From Metabacillus rhizolycopersici (GTDB taxonomy: Bacteria; Bacillota; Bacilli; Bacillales; Bacillaceae): a DNA stretch of 36,087 bases. This document shows, in pieces, positions 20,193 through 28,482 of the stretch (within the stretch, counting starts at the first letter, position 1; the number at the start of each line of letters is the position of its first letter). The stretch is taken from positions 1 through 36,087 of the forward strand of contig NZ_JAIQUM010000054.1 in the NCBI RefSeq assembly GCF_020075705.1, in the 5' to 3' direction. Made by a program: the position numbers and the translations under genes. The notes below the pieces were generated by a model that saw only the letters and a program-made list of their open reading frames with translations, was not told where the DNA came from and made no database searches.

Positions 20193-21299
20193 ATGTCTTG
20201 GAATCGTAATTGGAAAAAAGGAATAATCGGTGTCATGACTATTTCAATGTTGGCAGCATGTTCATCAAATACTGGTAGTGAATCGAGTGCAGGAGAAGAA
20301 TCTAGTACTAGTGAATTGACATTGGCTCAAATAGAAGAAAAGGCAAAAGCAGAAGGAAAAATCAATTCAGTAGGGATGCCAGATACATGGGCAAACTGGG
20401 TAGAAACGTGGGACGAGCTAGAAGCTGGATATGAGTTAAAACATATGGATACAGACATGTCGAGTGCAGAGGAGATTGCGAAATTTGCTGTTGAAAAAGA
20501 AGATGCAACTGCTGATATCGGGGATGTGGGAATTGCCTTTGGACCGATTGCTGAAGATCAAGATTTAACACTTGCTTATAAAACATCTTATTGGGACGAC
20601 ATTCCAGATTGGGCAAAAGATGATGACGGAGACTGGGTTGTTGGTTATGCAGGCACAATGTCCTTTATTACCGATCAAAACAATGTAAAAGAAGCCCCAA
20701 CATCTTGGGAGGATATAAAGAATGGCGACTACAAAGTGAGTATTGGTGATGCGTTAACGGCAAACCAAGCACAATTTTCGATTTTAGCTGCTGCCTATGC
20801 TTTTGGTGGAGACGAAACAAATCTACAACCAGGAATTGATTTCTTTGCAGAATTAGCAAAACAAGGTCGTTTATCTGCGAGTGATCCAAGTGTTGCTAAC
20901 TTAGAAAAAGGGGAAGTGGATGTTGCACTCCTTTGGGATTTTAATGCACTAGGTTATCGTGAGCAAATTGATGCTGAACGATTTGAGGTAACGATTCCAG
21001 AGGAAGCATCTGTAACTTCTGGTTATGCGACCATTATTAACAAATATAGCAAAAACCCGCATGCGGCGATGTTAACTCGTGAATACATTTTATCTGATGA
21101 GGGACAAGAAAATTTAGCAAAAGGGTATGCACGCCCAATTCGTGAAAATGTAGAGCTATCAGATGAAGTACAAGCTATGCTACTACCAGCTGATTTATAT
21201 GAAAATGCTCGTCCTGTAGGGGACCAAAAGGCTTGGGAAGAAACAACGAAACAAATTCCACAAATGTGGCAGGAGCAGGTACTAATTCATGTCAAATAA
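20193..21299 (+). CDS. ABC transporter substrate-binding lipoprotein
   Basis: A 368-aa extracytoplasmic solute receptor. The N-terminus is a lipoprotein signal with lipobox MLAAC (Cys at residue 23), followed by a Ser/Glu-rich tether. The mature part belongs to the type 2 periplasmic-binding superfamily of the Fe3+/spermidine/2-aminoethylphosphonate kind (SWEDIKNGDYKVSIGD, VDVALLWDFNALGYR, ATIINKYSKNPHAAMLTREY). It overlaps the next gene, a phosphatase-like hydrolase, by 11 nt and leads a six-gene operon with two permeases, an ATPase and a DeoR regulator. The phosphatase suggests that the ligand is a phosphonate or phosphate ester. An iron receptor is less likely: I see no conserved tyrosine pair typical of ferric-binding proteins. 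Confidence 0.88.
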   Translation: MSWNRNWKKGIIGVMTISMLAACSSNTGSESSAGEESSTSELTLAQIEEKAKAEGKINSVGMPDTWANWVETWDELEAGYELKHMDTDMSSAEEIAKFAVEKEDATADIGDVGIAFGPIAEDQDLTLAYKTSYWDDIPDWAKDDDGDWVVGYAGTMSFITDQNNVKEAPTSWEDIKNGDYKVSIGDALTANQAQFSILAAAYAFGGDETNLQPGIDFFAELAKQGRLSASDPSVANLEKGEVDVALLWDFNALGYREQIDAERFEVTIPEEASVTSGYATIINKYSKNPHAAMLTREYILSDEGQENLAKGYARPIRENVELSDEVQAMLLPADLYENARPVGDQKAWEETTKQIPQMWQEQVLIHVK

Positions 21300-22113
21300 T
21301 CGTTTAATTATGATTGTTATCGATGCATTGCGCTTTGATACTGCGTGCTCACATATGGGATTTATACAACATCTTGTGGAACAAGGAAAGATGGCTCGCT
21401 ATGAAGTGAAGTCAGAGGTTCCTTCCTTATCTAGGCCACTTTACGAAACGATTTTAACGGGAACACCACCGATTGTCCACGGAATTGTCGGAAATAGTGT
21501 CGTTCGCTTATCGACGCAAGAAAGTTTGTTTCATTTAGCTAGACGCAGCGGGAAAACAACCGCTGCGGCTGCTTACTACTGGGTGAGTGAACTTTATAAT
21601 CATGCTCCATTTCGGCATAGAATGGATCGCATTCAGCTTGATCAAGATGCACCGATTGAAAACGGGTTATTTTATTTTGAAGATCATTATCCAGATAGTC
21701 ATTTATTTGCGGAAGCTGAGTGGCTCGTTTCAGAAAAGAACCCAGATTTTCTCTATATCCACCCGATGAATGTAGATGATGATGGGCATAAATTTACAGC
21801 TGATTCTGTAGAGTATCGCAATCGTGTTTTGGCTACAGATGCTTTGCTTGCCCTCACACTGCCAAAATGGCTGGATGCCGGCTATGACATTATCGTAACT
21901 GCTGATCATGGGATGACAAATGATGGGAATCACGGCGGGAATACTACGTCTGATCGCCATGTTCCATTATTTATTGCCTCTAGTAAAGTAAAGCCTGTCA
22001 TTCACGATCAGATCATCTCACAATTACAAATTGCCCCGCTCGCTTGTTATTTACTTGGAATAGATCCATCAGAAGCCATGGCCCCTCTCATTATATCTGG
22101 CTTGGTTGATTAA
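21289..22113 (+). CDS. Alkaline-phosphatase-superfamily hydrolase, cytoplasmic
   Basis: A 274-aa member of the alkaline phosphatase/nucleotide pyrophosphatase superfamily of two-metal phosphohydrolases. Visible active-site pieces: D12 in MIVIDALRFD, a Ser nucleophile candidate (S46 or S48) in VPSLSRP, HPMNVDDDGH (Asp/His metal ligands), TADHGM (Asp-His pair) and DRHVPLF (final His). There is no signal peptide, so it should act inside the cell on an imported compound. It is placed between the binding protein and the permeases, overlapping the former by 11 nt. Known relatives include phosphonoacetate hydrolase and phosphodiesterases; the sequence does not decide between a C-P and a P-O-C substrate. 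Confidence 0.85.
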   Translation: MSNNRLIMIVIDALRFDTACSHMGFIQHLVEQGKMARYEVKSEVPSLSRPLYETILTGTPPIVHGIVGNSVVRLSTQESLFHLARRSGKTTAAAAYYWVSELYNHAPFRHRMDRIQLDQDAPIENGLFYFEDHYPDSHLFAEAEWLVSEKNPDFLYIHPMNVDDDGHKFTADSVEYRNRVLATDALLALTLPKWLDAGYDIIVTADHGMTNDGNHGGNTTSDRHVPLFIASSKVKPVIHDQIISQLQIAPLACYLLGIDPSEAMAPLIISGLVD

Positions 22114-22126
22114 AAAGGGAGACATC

Positions 22127-22969
22127 ATGATTATGACTAGTAAAAAAAGTGTATTACTCATCTTAGTTCCGTTCGCTTTAGTGATGATTTTCTTTTTTCT
22201 CGTCCCGCTCATTGATATGCTGGTAAGCAGTTTTTCAGGTAGCAACGGATTTACGCTGGAACATTATAAGGAAGTATTATCAAGTTCTTATATTTTACAA
22301 GGATTTAAAAATAGTTTTGTTTTGTCGCTCGTTTCAGCAATCATCGCATTAATCGTCTCCTTGTTAGGGGTGTATGGGATGACGTATTTTTCTGAACCAG
22401 TACGTGAACGACTATTGATCTTGTCGAATTTAACGTCTAACTTTTCAGGTGTGCCTTTAGCATTTGCGTTTATTGTGTTGCTTGGCAACAGTGGGCTTTT
22501 TACATTAGCTTTTGAAGCGTTTGGCTGGGATTTATCGTTCTCACTTTATAGTTGGTCAGGACTCTTACTCATTTATATTTATTTTCAGCTCCCGCTTGCA
22601 ATCATGCTCTTATATCCGATTTATTACGGAATCCAGCAGCAATGGAAAGATGCGGCTGCTTTATTAGGTGCTTCTTCATTGATGTTTTGGAAAAAAATCG
22701 GCCTCCCAATTTTATTTCCTGGCATTGCGGGAACATTTACGATTTTATTCGCCAATGCAATGGGAGCGTACGCTTCTGCCTATGCCTTAACGGGAAGTAA
22801 TTATAACTTAGCAGCTATTCGGATTGGGTCCCTTATTTCGGGAGACATTTTTGCGAGTCCGGAGCTTGCGAGTGCCATCGCTGTTATCCTTGGTGTCATT
22901 ATGATTATCGGGATGCTGCTGAGTGAATGGCTTATCAAGAAAACGAGAAAGGATTTGTCGAAGCGATGA
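22127..22969 (+). CDS. ABC transporter permease (first subunit)
   Basis: A 280-aa inner-membrane subunit with about six helices and the cytoplasmic EAA loop that docks the ATPase (DAAALLGASSLMFWKKIGLP, about residues 178-197). It belongs to the BPD_transp_1 family of phosphonate/iron/polyamine-type importers. The ATG at 22127 follows AAGGGAG; a TTG at 22106 inside the phosphatase gene would be a poor start, and a second ATG lies at 22133. It overlaps the second permease by 4 nt (ATGA). The two permeases differ in sequence, so the channel is a heterodimer. Confidence 0.88.
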   Translation: MIMTSKKSVLLILVPFALVMIFFFLVPLIDMLVSSFSGSNGFTLEHYKEVLSSSYILQGFKNSFVLSLVSAIIALIVSLLGVYGMTYFSEPVRERLLILSNLTSNFSGVPLAFAFIVLLGNSGLFTLAFEAFGWDLSFSLYSWSGLLLIYIYFQLPLAIMLLYPIYYGIQQQWKDAAALLGASSLMFWKKIGLPILFPGIAGTFTILFANAMGAYASAYALTGSNYNLAAIRIGSLISGDIFASPELASAIAVILGVIMIIGMLLSEWLIKKTRKDLSKR

Positions 22970-23745
22970 AAAAATTCACCATCTTTATGCTCACTCTCAT
23001 CGGTCTTTACCTCGCTTTGCCGATTCTCGCAACCGCTTTGTATGCATTTTCAACGAATTGGAATAAAACGATTTTACCAGAAGGGCTCACATTCGAATGG
23101 ATGAGCACGCTTTTTCAAGATATGCGCTTTGTCGAAGCGTTCGGTAGGTCTGTTCTTTTGTCAGGTGGAGCGGTCGTCCTTTCGATTCTCCTTGTTGTCC
23201 CGGCAATTTTTATCATTGTGTTATATTTTCCTTCATTAGAAAAATGGTTTCAGGCAAGTGTTGTGATGATCTATGCTTTCCCTGGGATTATTTTGGCCGT
23301 TGGGTTGATTCGGTTTTATTCAGGGACAAGTATCCCGATGGTGCTTACAGTCCTTGGCGTGTATGTCGTTAGTGTGTTGCCGTATATGTATCAAGGAACA
23401 CGTAATAGCTTGCGAAATGTGCAAGGTCGTCAATTAATGGATGCAGCGGAATTATTAGGCGCTTCTAAAATGGAGGCTTTTCGTAAAGTGCTCCTTCCAG
23501 CTGTTTATCCAGGATTATTTGTCTCAGCATTATTATCCTTCTCGATTTTATTCGGGGAATTTGTCTTGATAAACCTTGTTGTTGGCTCACGTTTTGAAAC
23601 GGTTCAAATTTATTTAATGTCGAAATTAAGTACAAGTGGTCATATTGCGAGTGCTATTGTGTTCGTCTACATTTTATTGATGGGAATTCTGACACTTGTG
23701 ATGGCGATCATAACGAAAAAAGCGAAAGGAATGAAGCAAGCATGA
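22966..23745 (+). CDS. ABC transporter permease (second subunit)
   Basis: A 259-aa permease with six helices and an EAA loop (DAAELLGASKMEAFRKVLLP). The start is set at the ATG that overlaps the preceding stop codon as ATGA; an upstream in-frame ATG at 22927 lies deep in the first permease gene and has no ribosome binding site. The tail (KKAKGMKQA) is basic and cytoplasmic, consistent with the positive-inside rule. Its stop overlaps the start of the ATPase by 4 nt. Confidence 0.87.
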   Translation: MKKFTIFMLTLIGLYLALPILATALYAFSTNWNKTILPEGLTFEWMSTLFQDMRFVEAFGRSVLLSGGAVVLSILLVVPAIFIIVLYFPSLEKWFQASVVMIYAFPGIILAVGLIRFYSGTSIPMVLTVLGVYVVSVLPYMYQGTRNSLRNVQGRQLMDAAELLGASKMEAFRKVLLPAVYPGLFVSALLSFSILFGEFVLINLVVGSRFETVQIYLMSKLSTSGHIASAIVFVYILLMGILTLVMAIITKKAKGMKQA

Positions 23746-24746
23746 GTAATGTAATCTTAAAAGACGTCCATAAGCAATATGAAAAAACAAATGTTCTTTC
23801 TGGTATTAATATGACGATTGAAGATGGAGAATTCATCACGTTACTTGGACCAAGTGGTTGCGGGAAAAGTACGATTCTCCGTATTTTGACTGGGCTGACC
23901 GATGCGACAAGTGGCAAGGTGATGATCGATGGGAAAGATATGAAGGATGTCGCACCGAAAAACCGCCAAGTCGGAATGGTGTTTCAATCATACGCCTTAT
24001 TTCCAAATATGTCGGTGTATGAAAATGTTGCCTTTGGTTTAAAGATGAATAAAATAAAGCCGAATGAAGTGGCGAAGCGAGTAGAGGAAATGTTACACCT
24101 CGTTGGGTTGGCAGAGAAGAAAGAGGCGTATCCGCATGAGCTTTCTGGTGGCCAGCAGCAGCGGGTGGCACTTGCACGCTCACTCGTTGTCCGTCCGAAA
24201 GTATTATTGCTTGATGAACCGTTAAGTGCACTTGATGCACAAATTCGCAAACATCTGCAAGTGGAACTACGCACAATCCAGCGCGAACTGCAGATGACGA
24301 TGATACTTGTTACACATGATCAAGAAGAAGCGATGTCTGTTTCTGATCGCATTTTCGTCATGAATAAAGGGAAGATTGCGCAAGAAGGAACCCCTTCAGA
24401 CATTTATACAAAGCCGAGAACGGAATTTATTGCGAACTTTATTGGCCATTATAATGTTTTTTCAAAGGAGCAACTAGGAAAGCTGACTGGGAAGAAATTT
24501 GTGAATGCGAGTGAAAAATACGCGATACGTCCAGAATCGATTCATTTACAAGCGAAAGCTTCCTCTTACCCACTACGTGCCATTGCTGGTCATTCTGTCA
24601 TGAATGGAAATGTGATCCGGACAACCTTTCGTGCGGATGATAAGCAATTTATGATGGAACAATTGCATCACAAGGCCCCAACTTTTGAACATGGGATGGA
24701 ATATCAATTATTCGTAGAACCTGAGGATGTCATCGCATTATCATGA
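23742..24746 (+). CDS. ABC transporter ATP-binding protein
   Basis: A 334-aa nucleotide-binding subunit. Walker A GPSGCGKST (residues about 36-44), Q loop (VGMVFQSYALFPNMSV), signature LSGGQQQRVALARSL, Walker B VLLLDEPLSALDAQ and the switch His in LVTHDQEEAM are all intact. A C-terminal TOBE-like extension (about 240-334, AIRPESIHL...FVEPEDVIAL) is of the type found in PotA, FbpC and PhnT importers, where it often senses the substrate. Overlaps of 4 nt with the genes on both sides indicate strict co-translation. Confidence 0.93.
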   Translation: MSNVILKDVHKQYEKTNVLSGINMTIEDGEFITLLGPSGCGKSTILRILTGLTDATSGKVMIDGKDMKDVAPKNRQVGMVFQSYALFPNMSVYENVAFGLKMNKIKPNEVAKRVEEMLHLVGLAEKKEAYPHELSGGQQQRVALARSLVVRPKVLLLDEPLSALDAQIRKHLQVELRTIQRELQMTMILVTHDQEEAMSVSDRIFVMNKGKIAQEGTPSDIYTKPRTEFIANFIGHYNVFSKEQLGKLTGKKFVNASEKYAIRPESIHLQAKASSYPLRAIAGHSVMNGNVIRTTFRADDKQFMMEQLHHKAPTFEHGMEYQLFVEPEDVIALS

Positions 24747-25531
24747 ACGAAATGAAAGAAGAAAGACAGCAATTAATTATTAAGTGGGTGAATGAAGAGA
24801 AGCGTGTATCTGTTGCGAAAATGGCGACGAAGTTTTCAGTTACGCCAGAAACGATTCGCCGTGATTTGAATGAGCTTGAGGCGCTGGAGCAAGTAACTAG
24901 GGTACACGGCGGAGCGGTTCTTTTTACAAAAATTGAAAAAGAACAAGCCTTTTTGCGGAAGTTTGATTTGAACCGAGAGGAAAAGGAACAAATTGCATTA
25001 GAAGCCATCAAAAGGATTGAAGACGGGGATACAATAGCGATTGATGTTGGCACGACAACGGTTCATCTCGCCAGTTTTATCCAAGATGTGAAAAACATAA
25101 CCATTGTAACGAATTCAATTGCAGCCGCAGATCGGTTTAATCAAGTGATTGAAGAGAAGCGAATCACAGGAAAGGTCATTATGCTTGGCGGACAGACGAA
25201 CCCAGCCCAATCCTCAGTTTCAGGTGCCATGACGTTAGAGTGGCTTGGTCATATGCATGTCGATAAAGCATTTATTTCCTGTGGGGGGATGGTTGCAGAT
25301 ACGATTTATGATTACGATTTGGACGAATCACTTGTTTCAGCCAAAATGATGGCATGTAGCAAAAAAAGCTATTTGCTGGCCGATTCATCCAAGATAGGCA
25401 CGCCCTCTTTCGTCTCCTTCTGCCAAGCAAGTCAAATCGATGAAGTGATCTGCACTCGGCCATGTCCGAAAGAATGGAAAGAATGGTATCGGCAATGGAC
25501 GATTGCAAAGAGTGAGCAAGTGGAAGTTTAA
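24743..25531 (+). CDS. DeoR/GlpR-family transcriptional regulator
   Basis: A 262-aa regulator: N-terminal winged helix (RQQLIIKWVNEEKRVSVAKM, then VTPETIRRDLNELEAL and the wing VTRVHGGAV) and a DeoRC sensor domain (IALEAIKRIEDGDTIAIDVG, TTTVHLA, IVTNSIAAA, DKAFISCGGM, LADSSKIGT). DeoRC domains sense phosphorylated sugars or related phosphate esters, which fits an operon that imports and hydrolyses an organophosphate. The start overlaps the ATPase stop (ATGA). It is the last gene of the operon and probably autoregulates it through repeats before 20193. Confidence 0.9.
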   Translation: MNEMKEERQQLIIKWVNEEKRVSVAKMATKFSVTPETIRRDLNELEALEQVTRVHGGAVLFTKIEKEQAFLRKFDLNREEKEQIALEAIKRIEDGDTIAIDVGTTTVHLASFIQDVKNITIVTNSIAAADRFNQVIEEKRITGKVIMLGGQTNPAQSSVSGAMTLEWLGHMHVDKAFISCGGMVADTIYDYDLDESLVSAKMMACSKKSYLLADSSKIGTPSFVSFCQASQIDEVICTRPCPKEWKEWYRQWTIAKSEQVEV

Positions 25532-25664
25532 TCGATTATCACGTACATCTAGAAGATGGACCGAATTCGTTTAATTATCACGAGCGTACGACGAAAGCTC
25601 TCTGACACTTTCAGGAGGAATGAAAAGCTTGAAAAGAGCATTCAGAATTAATCCTGTTGGTATT

Positions 25665-25697
25665 ATCCCCTACAGTCTACCTGTAGGGGATTTTTCT
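25665..25697 (+). terminator. Rho-independent terminator of the ABC operon
   Basis: ATCCCCTACAG (25665-25675) pairs with CTGTAGGGGAT (25681-25691) and is followed by TTTTTCT. The remainder of 25532-25890 shows no gene; a 40-codon ORF from 25619 runs through this hairpin and is not credible. Confidence 0.88.
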
Positions 25698-25890
25698 ATG
25701 GGGAAAAAGGATAAACCTTTAGGGTTATGTGCATGACTAACTCTCTTTTTGACTTCTTGTGATTGCCGCTATTTTAAAACAATCCTCGATTTTTCCACAT
25801 CCAATTATCGTTTCCATTAAAAAAGTAAAAAATATTTTATGTAGACGCTACTCTACCTCGATAAAAACCCTATATAAGGGGTGACGGGTT

Positions 25891-25930
25891 AAAGTGCATG
25901 GCAACCGAATGTCATCTGAATAGCACTTTT
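25891..25930 (+). other. Leader hairpin upstream of the winged-helix gene
   Basis: AAAGTGC (25891-25897) pairs with GCACTTT (25923-25929) across a 25-nt loop. It lies 45 nt ahead of the start and could be an attenuator; the T tract is short (TTTTG), so the effect is uncertain. Confidence 0.4.
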
Positions 25931-25974
25931 GTAACTTGTTAAACAATACAAAAGATCAGAGGGAGAGAGTAGAC

Positions 25975-26781
25975 GTGGAAAAGCTTAATTTTGAAACGGT
26001 TCAGAGGTACCAATCATTTCAGACAATCGAAGAAATGGATCAATCTGTGCGGGGATTTTTGTACAAGCATAAAGTGGAATTGTCAGAAGGGACGCTTTCC
26101 GTTCTTCAGCATATTTGGAAGCATTCTGTGAAGGTTGTTGGTGTTTCTTTTGCAAAATATGATTACATTGCAGAGCAAGTGAAAGTGAGCCGACGCACGG
26201 TTATTCGGGCTGTGAATAGTTTGGAAGAGAGGGGAATCATCAAACGAATTCCTACCGCACGGATGAATGGAAAACAAGGGGTAAACATTGTTGTTATTCA
26301 AGCGTTTGAACCGATTGATACATTACTAAACAATAAGTCACCCCAAGATGTCACGCCAACTGTCACTCCTAATAAAACAGAGAATAAGCAAAGCTCACTC
26401 TGTGAGAAACAAATAAAACAACCAATTAACGTAAATGATACGTCAGAGTCGTCACAACAGGAGCTGGATTCAAGTTATCTTCCTGATTCGATTTCGCAGG
26501 AATTTGTCCAAGCAACAAAGCCTTTTTTACATGCTATCGACATTTATAAGCTATGGAACAGGGTGTTAATTGCCTATAACAAAATCAAACCACAAAAATA
26601 CTTAGATGACCTAAGCGAATGTATCATTCACGCTTTTAAACAAACGGTATTTGCGAAAAAATTGGGTAAAATCCATACCACGTTTGAAGGGTATTTTTAC
26701 AGGATTGTCTATGCCAATTTAATTATAGAAAAGCGGAGAGAACACAAGCATTTATTATATGACTTTTTAAACGGTGAGTAA
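25975..26781 (+). CDS. Winged-helix DNA-binding protein, replication-initiator-like
   Basis: A 268-aa protein. The N-terminal half is a winged helix-turn-helix (YDYIAEQVKVSRRTVIRAVN, SLEERGIIKRI, then a wing with GKQGVNIVVIQAF), followed by a polar, Ser/Thr/Gln-rich linker (about 118-175) and a helical C-terminal domain (FLHAIDIYKLWNRVLIAYNK, FEGYFYRIVYANLI). Similar proteins in Bacillus are annotated as helix-turn-helix or cytosolic proteins and resemble plasmid or phage initiators in their N-terminal half. The GTG at 25975 is chosen for the GGGAGAGA site 9 nt upstream; a TTG at 25936 has none. Five 21-bp direct repeats follow the gene at 26904-26995, which would suit a DNA-binding partner. 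The biological role is unknown. Confidence 0.68.
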   Translation: MEKLNFETVQRYQSFQTIEEMDQSVRGFLYKHKVELSEGTLSVLQHIWKHSVKVVGVSFAKYDYIAEQVKVSRRTVIRAVNSLEERGIIKRIPTARMNGKQGVNIVVIQAFEPIDTLLNNKSPQDVTPTVTPNKTENKQSSLCEKQIKQPINVNDTSESSQQELDSSYLPDSISQEFVQATKPFLHAIDIYKLWNRVLIAYNKIKPQKYLDDLSECIIHAFKQTVFAKKLGKIHTTFEGYFYRIVYANLIIEKRREHKHLLYDFLNGE

Positions 26782-26903
26782 TGCGATCGTGACGATGGTA
26801 TCTATTCGTAAGGCAAGTAAACATAAAAGGATGAACAGCTGTTACAGAGTGGGACGAAAAATGTATCGAAAATTGGATGTTGGTCGATATCTTGGTGATT
26901 TCG

Positions 26904-26995
26904 GACAATAAAATTCAAAACCAGACAATAAAACCTTGAGTTTGGACAATAAAATCTCAAGTTCAGACAATAAATCGTGATTATGGGCAATACAT
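26904..26995 (+). repeat. Five direct repeats of about 21 bp (iteron-like)
   Basis: GACAATAAAA-type cores begin at 26904, 26924, 26945, 26966 and 26987 (the last as GGCAATAC), i.e. spacing 20, 21, 21 and 21 bp. The cores are conserved while the 10-11 bp between them varies. The remaining intergenic sequence up to the amidase shows no gene. Confidence 0.8.
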
Positions 26996-27147
26996 CATTT
27001 CGAATAGCTGAATTAGAAATCAAGTAAGTTTAAAACAACAAGGTGTACTAAAATAGCCTTTCGCAAAAAATGATTCAAATACAATCGTACATCCACACTG
27101 TCAAAAGGCTTGATTCATCATTAAATATAGTAAGGAGAGGATAAATA

Positions 27148-27927
27148 ATGACAAAGAAAATATTTTGGGATAAAGGTCATGGTGGTTCTGATTCTGGTGC
27201 AGTTGGTAATGGAATGCAAGAAAAAGTGTTAACTCATAAAATTGTTGTGTATGCAATGAACCATTTAACAGCTACCTATACTGGATTCGAACAACGTACA
27301 AGTCGTACGGAAGACCAAACAGTTGATTTATACACACGAGATGATCTAGCAGATAATTGGGGCGCTGATGCGTTCGTATCGGTGCATATTAATGCAGGTG
27401 GGGGCACTGGTTTTGAATCGTATATCTATAACGGTGGAGTAAGTAGTGCTACTCAATCCCTTCAAAATTCATTGCACACAGAAATCTTAGCAGCGATGGA
27501 GAAATTCGGTTCAATAGCTGATCGAGGGAAAAAACGAGCTAACTTTGTCGTATTACGTGAAACAAACATGCCTGCTGTATTAACGGAGAATTTATTCATT
27601 GATACGGCATCAGATGCAAATTTATTGAAAAATGAATCGTTTTTAAGGGCAGTTGGTGAGGCCCATGCAAAAGGTGTAGCTACGTTTTTGGGCTTACCTA
27701 AAAAGGAAGTGACTCAGGTGAGTACTAAAATTCAAACGGGTGGATTAACGGCTGAAATGGTGAAAGAAGTGGCTGAATACTTTATTAATAAAAAGTGGTG
27801 GGCACAAATTCAATTCACATCTGATGGCAAAAATCCGACTGTTTTAACAGGCGGGTTATCCCCTGACATGCAACAAGAGTTCGAAACATGGTTAAAAGAG
27901 CGTGGTTGGTGGTATACGATCGTTTAA
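27148..27927 (+). CDS. N-acetylmuramoyl-L-alanine amidase (Amidase_3), endolysin-like
   Basis: A 259-aa zinc amidase that cuts the bond between MurNAc and L-Ala in peptidoglycan. Metal ligands and the catalytic Glu are in place: H11 (DKGHGG), E25 (GMQEKV), H80 (VSVHINAG) and E147 (LTENLF). The catalytic domain ends near residue 178, and a C-terminal region (about 190-259) contains two similar Gly-Gly-Leu segments (TGGLTAEMVKEVAEYF and TGGLSPDMQQEFETWL), each ending in a Trp-rich stretch (KKWW, RGWWYTIV), probably wall-binding. There is no signal peptide, as in phage endolysins or mother-cell lytic enzymes, but no holin lies beside it, so it is either a prophage relic or a spore/mother-cell hydrolase. 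The ATG has an AAGGAGAGG site. Confidence 0.9.
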   Translation: MTKKIFWDKGHGGSDSGAVGNGMQEKVLTHKIVVYAMNHLTATYTGFEQRTSRTEDQTVDLYTRDDLADNWGADAFVSVHINAGGGTGFESYIYNGGVSSATQSLQNSLHTEILAAMEKFGSIADRGKKRANFVVLRETNMPAVLTENLFIDTASDANLLKNESFLRAVGEAHAKGVATFLGLPKKEVTQVSTKIQTGGLTAEMVKEVAEYFINKKWWAQIQFTSDGKNPTVLTGGLSPDMQQEFETWLKERGWWYTIV

Positions 27928-27930
27928 TTC

Positions 27931-28071
27931 TTTGTAAAGGCTGTTTTCTAAATGATTGTTATTTTTGATGGGGGAGAAGCCCGATTCCAGAAAAATGGAG
28001 CCGAAGCGGTCACTGTTGATGGCACACTATATGATAATAGCAACAAAGTTTGAGAAAACAGCCTTTGCAAA
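27931..28071. mobile_element. Terminal-inverted-repeat element (MITE-like), short copy
   Basis: A ~141-bp element with terminal inverted repeats TTTGTAAAGGCTGTTTTCT and AGAAAACAGCCTTTGCAAA (one mismatch). It begins 3 nt past the amidase stop codon. Its reverse complement matches the two halves of the 601-bp element at 15372-15972 but has a single core (CCAGAAAAATGGAGCCGAAG, then CGGTCACTG) where that copy has nine 52-bp units. The inverted ends could also stop transcription of the amidase. The following bases to 28190 hold nothing recognisable. Confidence 0.8.
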
Positions 28072-28197
28072 AGAAGTCAATAAACAATTTTAGGTCAAAG
28101 CTTTATACGAATAACCATCATCTCTATGAACGTGAATTCAATCAGAACAGATTGTAAAAAAGATAATCGTTTTTTGTTTCAAAAAAAGTGACGTTGT

Positions 28198-28255
28198 TCA
28201 AAGCGTTTTCATGCATTCATTTACACATAGTATTTTTTGATTCTTCTGATATAAT
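28198..28255 (+). promoter_or_regulatory. Promoter region of the thi operon (extended -10, cre-like site)
   Basis: TATAAT at 28250-28255 is preceded by TG at 28247-28248, an extended -10 element; no good -35 box is present. TCAAAGCGTTTTCA at 28198-28211 differs from the cre consensus mainly at its second base, so CcpA control is possible but weakly supported. Confidence 0.5.
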
Positions 28256-28285
28256 AGAACAAAGAAAAGTAAATAATGAAAGAAT

Positions 28286-28374
28286 AGTGGGGGAGCCGGT
28301 GTGACCGGTTGAGATTGGATCTTTGAGATGCTGACCCTTTGAACCTGAACTGGCTAAGACCAGCGGAGGAAACA
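28286..28374 (+). promoter_or_regulatory. TPP riboswitch (THI element)
   Basis: The conserved parts are present: GGGGGAGCC, GGTTGAGA, CTGACCCTTTGAACCTGA, ACTGGCTAAGACCAGCGGAGGAAA (split here as ACTGGCTAAGACC then AGCGGAGGAAA). TPP binding would favour the terminator at 28411 and turn off the transporter genes. The position before thiY is the usual one. Confidence 0.95.
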
Positions 28375-28410
28375 TATTCGGATTTTAAAGAAAATATGTT
28401 TTGTTCATGT

Positions 28411-28440
28411 ACGCGCGGGTTCTGTTCCGGGCGTTTTTTA
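28411..28440 (+). terminator. Expression-platform terminator of the TPP riboswitch
   Basis: ACGCGCGG (28411-28418) pairs with CCGGGCGT (28427-28434, with a mismatched internal pair) and is followed by a T6 run and TATTTTTC. Confidence 0.82.
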
Positions 28441-28482
28441 TTTTTCTTAACAAACATACAACGACAACAGGAGGAAAACGAG

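Noticed and set aside
23836..24276. 146-codon minus-strand ORF antisense to the ABC ATPase
   Set aside because: A shadow of the strongly conserved ATPase frame, with no start signal.
25619..25738. 40-codon ORF behind an AGGAGG sequence
   Set aside because: Spacing between AGGAGG and ATG is only one or two bases, and the frame crosses the operon's intrinsic terminator.
16297..27927. Intact prophage suggested by small DUF genes and an amidase
   Set aside because: No structural, terminase, integrase or holin genes are present; metabolic operons lie between them.
28339..28482. N-terminal extension of ThiY into the leader
   Set aside because: This part is the TPP aptamer and terminator; the proper AGGAGG site and lipoprotein signal begin at 28483.
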